From CAMQVM01 sp044433365 (lineage in GTDB: Bacteria > Bacteroidota > Bacteroidia > Bacteroidales > Rikenellaceae), in NCBI GenBank assembly GCA_044433365.1, contig JAWXTR010000122.1:1-7778 (forward strand): a stretch of 7,778 nucleotides of DNA, written 5' to 3'. The notes beneath the pieces are model-generated. The model was not told the origin of the DNA. It made no database searches and worked only from the letters and a program-made list of their open reading frames with translations. The translations under genes and the position numbers were made by a program. Shown piece by piece: positions 7,301 through 7,778 of the stretch (within the stretch, counting starts at the first letter, position 1; each line of letters starts with the position of its first letter).

Positions 7301-7777
7301 CCAATGATCGCCTGTATAGTGGTTGATACGTGCATTTTTAACCTTTACAACAAAAATTGAGGTTGTATCCTCGCTCATTCTCTCATAAAGTTCGTCGGCA
7401 GATGGACTCTCCATAACAACCGTTACAGCTTTGCTAAACACATCGCCCGAAAGTAGCTCAACAGCCTTATCTGCATTGCCCGACACAACGGTACGAATCA
7501 TACCGTTCATGCCTTTGAAGTTTACTGCCCATTGGCTACGGTGTAGGAAGTCATTAGTCTCTGCTCTAGTGGTGTAGTGGGTACTTTGCGAAATCATCTG
7601 CTCCAAAATATCCATCAAATAGTTCCAGTGAGCCTCATTTATATCTCCAGTAACACCGATTACATCACGATATTTACGAAGGTCACGAACATATCCTCCA
7701 ACTTGTACTTGCGACATAAAGTCGATATGATGACTGTTAATTGGAGGTGTACCAACCGATAAATCATGACAATCTTT
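1364..7777 (-). CDS. Giant protein (>2,117 aa) with aminotransferase and HprK/PEPCK-like P-loop domains, probably 5'-partial
   Basis: I do not recognise this protein as a named family. Residues are numbered from the ATG at 7717, but the frame stays open upstream to the window edge (20 more codons, no stop, no A-rich start region), so the true start is probably outside. Residues 1-410 are unassigned. About 415-880 is a class I/II PLP aminotransferase fold: N-P-T-G (528-531), D557-E-A-Y560, Schiff-base K601 in S-T-T-K-N, G-E-R609-L-G, and R838 in I-R-F-S-L-G, the usual carboxylate-binding arginine. K601-R838 is 237 residues against about 128 in aspartate aminotransferase, so roughly 110 residues are inserted. 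About 880-1490 is unassigned. About 1495-1895 resembles HPr kinase/PEP carboxykinase: H1526-G, Walker A GDSGVGKS (1546-1553), G1579-D1580, L-D1679-A-H-G and G-K-K-G-R (1872-1876). Residues 2076-2117 are a K/P/S/T/A-rich tail. No signal peptide or membrane segment is evident, so it is probably cytoplasmic. The frame is unbroken over 6.3 kb, which argues for a functional gene. Substrates and role are unknown. Confidence 0.93.
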   Translation of the reverse strand, partial: KDCHDLSVGTPPINSHHIDFMSQVQVGGYVRDLRKYRDVIGVTGDINEAHWNYLMDILEQMISQSTHYTTRAETNDFLHRSQWAVNFKGMNGMIRTVVSGNADKAVELLSGDVFSKAVTVVMESPSADELYERMSEDTTSIFVVKVKNARINHYTGDHWFPLLTRLIIVDDSKESRSSNTSLVFCFHNGIINTLNKVHTKKLGSPANTQLNLRLILENVNSTFLKEFREKIELQIGEYAKEIDGFLKGDCGDDAAKRIMLFKLDSFSRQVVKDKYSLEKLRDFVFFLENCHKKESQQLQTLELIEEFEARMNSYFYGGNKNIDIITILEGGGRNQIRTFGDYLRQKQFVNIKESICNACSLILDVIPTGYERTLKNHFHKNFGINLFAEKYQEYLKKIGKEADNKGRYEKFLIDLGIRDKYFALSDDNRNIVKNFLSSLGNIEQTSITDAAQMIIRDLLFNPNGSPKPYIIYNGQQAWEYKDLLPDDCFDINPFDIEIENLPDGRLAYERLADKLKRIKSTLALFDDSGSLWDLFCENTTIVINDPNNPTGYSDYNTEAVNNFLTFLNSSKITLFLDEAYAESVKLADKKMPKWRTISRYILNNISAQSKIKAISSLSTTKNLAATGERLGAIAITPAAADFGKYCRKCNGADHGNNNSLLMLNNILDTAQVAKSIKDRVEVELPKNASRSKIKKTIINFITSQVEETNRYNEMSKATRQLHRSAGFEGSPLYIFLLDELIALDKLDVLGLPDDFKYKDEPFFIYYQNKLVENLNLYRINKNFRSESLKRLKATKEIAKRLITGDVAKEFEMIDSDGSYLFNFKLIGEYSYPDLLIFCRELASHRGVATVPYSTGLIRFSLGGYIKATKDGMKVLTLEIEDAFNMVIKYWMKFVALRRDKANKEVESSTLMAQILQCPKDQEFIDAVTEDYALSKNYTKDKAPSLLIRDVRSLYHTSPEKSGVTITTIGRSKNSVIELHGDIIGSCKDVYEFIGSHAFTKIYENLLAQVYKRVPSIADLDFNTVSSRYSKAIILKYITNKKTFQPNQHVLDSPEQMNIMREILVEMENLLFADSKMKILAITATGNPDLDKAKLEGLNSILKKFIREILLHFNLPFEKESLEPSRKEIIETAGICFEDVTGIKLSELNLNIWIDEFVRNLRELPSYKNSSLSQVSFGAIIDMIDDGLNHAQTTTDKILYLYLLNNDDSFYKMICDRLQFFSGKVDSCDDAEMKMFTEEFIKSILPNQLSEVNRYIMRKKDIKIAESEIYAVTRKVVRFYISMIKRTKGTNYYNRYAHTLVRLVETEFKKQNSSVNEMVQHGISIYKGFKMEDKSIAQYDGGKIEWINEMMTKCGVISAEQPVQEHTRIVTDAKKREYPFHKIDRVEPSELDSVQVSDMSAIEFAKYIDLRPDSSFFTDRLRRFVANMDSDDYRCKVVKHGIVKELVIFQKGYLKYLTDNYRLNHTEYISLNDIKNFVPDCISLLGAPEKLISFPQIGYFDIKGPKGNIKTIITPLKSEADYFGDVKKPRLTIINEKVKEIGGNPRHGSMFMVEENDGSLFGVEINGDSGVGKSEMIAAFILRWLRNNLEGIRSVKMIAGDMYHEFQDANGNLYGIGTEVGDFSRTTDFDPDYIKYYKSLFESSADSNVEDLNSRSTVSGLCDITMPYKIDIMLAAGNYSKQEAGITRVDNPENFMFYLDAHGERKEKATSGDGPNFYRTLKRYTADKNIVNLIARHGNYLDDILDWELSPIDKQYYLCSSYKLIDKIDIVEVVENIFVGHSFTRDDIRYTIESVSFDMIQNRFIASVSNIETTIIDGIEESVTTALSDMTIDRKMFSAMFDAIASTPGGQPFIAEEGQVEAVKNLVSCLRGGKDGNGGARNIQCGILSTEIGKKGREITGPQKAAAALKRMIQEVRINRPEINDGKIKVKRLLNEKYHHIFGGKLNSDELWRYNFYLYQLENMRKSDLRRMDNINEKVDITNLIDFTPCNPEKEFSPLLISPNLNIELSSFGETYEELMSFPNYGDFAEEFANRMESLYITDGYSSETNINNMIAQLLLLESYINTDDLARGSVIEKVNRETIAAAKYAVVKFLDSKRPSPVKPTTKSSAKAAVKSPKTTATPPTTVEVESSDKIIS

Positions 7778-7778
7778 G

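Noticed and set aside
7577..7762. Plus-strand open frame of 61 codons over the start of the giant gene
   Set aside because: It is antisense to the N-terminal coding part and its upstream in-frame extension, with no motif or initiation signal.

Overview
The window is AT-rich DNA, most likely from a member of the Bacteroidota. The grounds are a fused HisI-HisE enzyme, an A-rich region without a Shine-Dalgarno sequence before its start codon, and a very large cytoplasmic multidomain protein. No rRNA or tRNA gene is visible to fix the taxonomy, so this placement is an inference.

Layout. Positions 1-228 are non-coding and repetitive: twelve copies of a 7-bp unit, then a small hairpin overlapping three copies of a 15-bp unit, then an A/T-rich leader. 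Positions 229-843 (+) encode HisIE, which carries out steps 2 and 3 of histidine biosynthesis. Positions 844-1363 are a 520-bp gap between two convergent genes. It holds two opposed copies of a 25-nt self-complementary (REP-like) repeat and, further on, a long nested palindrome whose core looks like a factor-independent terminator. From 1364 to the right edge (-) runs one reading frame of more than 2,100 codons. Its stop codon is in the window, but its true 5' end probably is not, because the frame stays open through the last complete codon.

The giant protein is the main item. Its middle-left part carries the ordered signature of a fold-type-I PLP aminotransferase: NPTG with N528, D557 and Y560, Schiff-base K601, R609 and R838. 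About 700 residues later comes a P-loop domain that resembles the HPr kinase / PEP carboxykinase superfamily: HG at 1526-1527, GDSGVGKS at 1546-1553, D1580, D1679 and a G-K-K-G-R segment near 1872. Several residues needed by genuine PEPCK are not evident. About 400 N-terminal residues, about 600 between the two domains and about 180 near the C-terminus match nothing I recognise. I know of no described system with this architecture. Its function is unknown, and all domain calls are by eye.

HisIE and the giant protein converge and are separated by terminator-like structure, so they are not one operon, and nothing in the sequence links their functions. The rest of the histidine pathway is not in the window.
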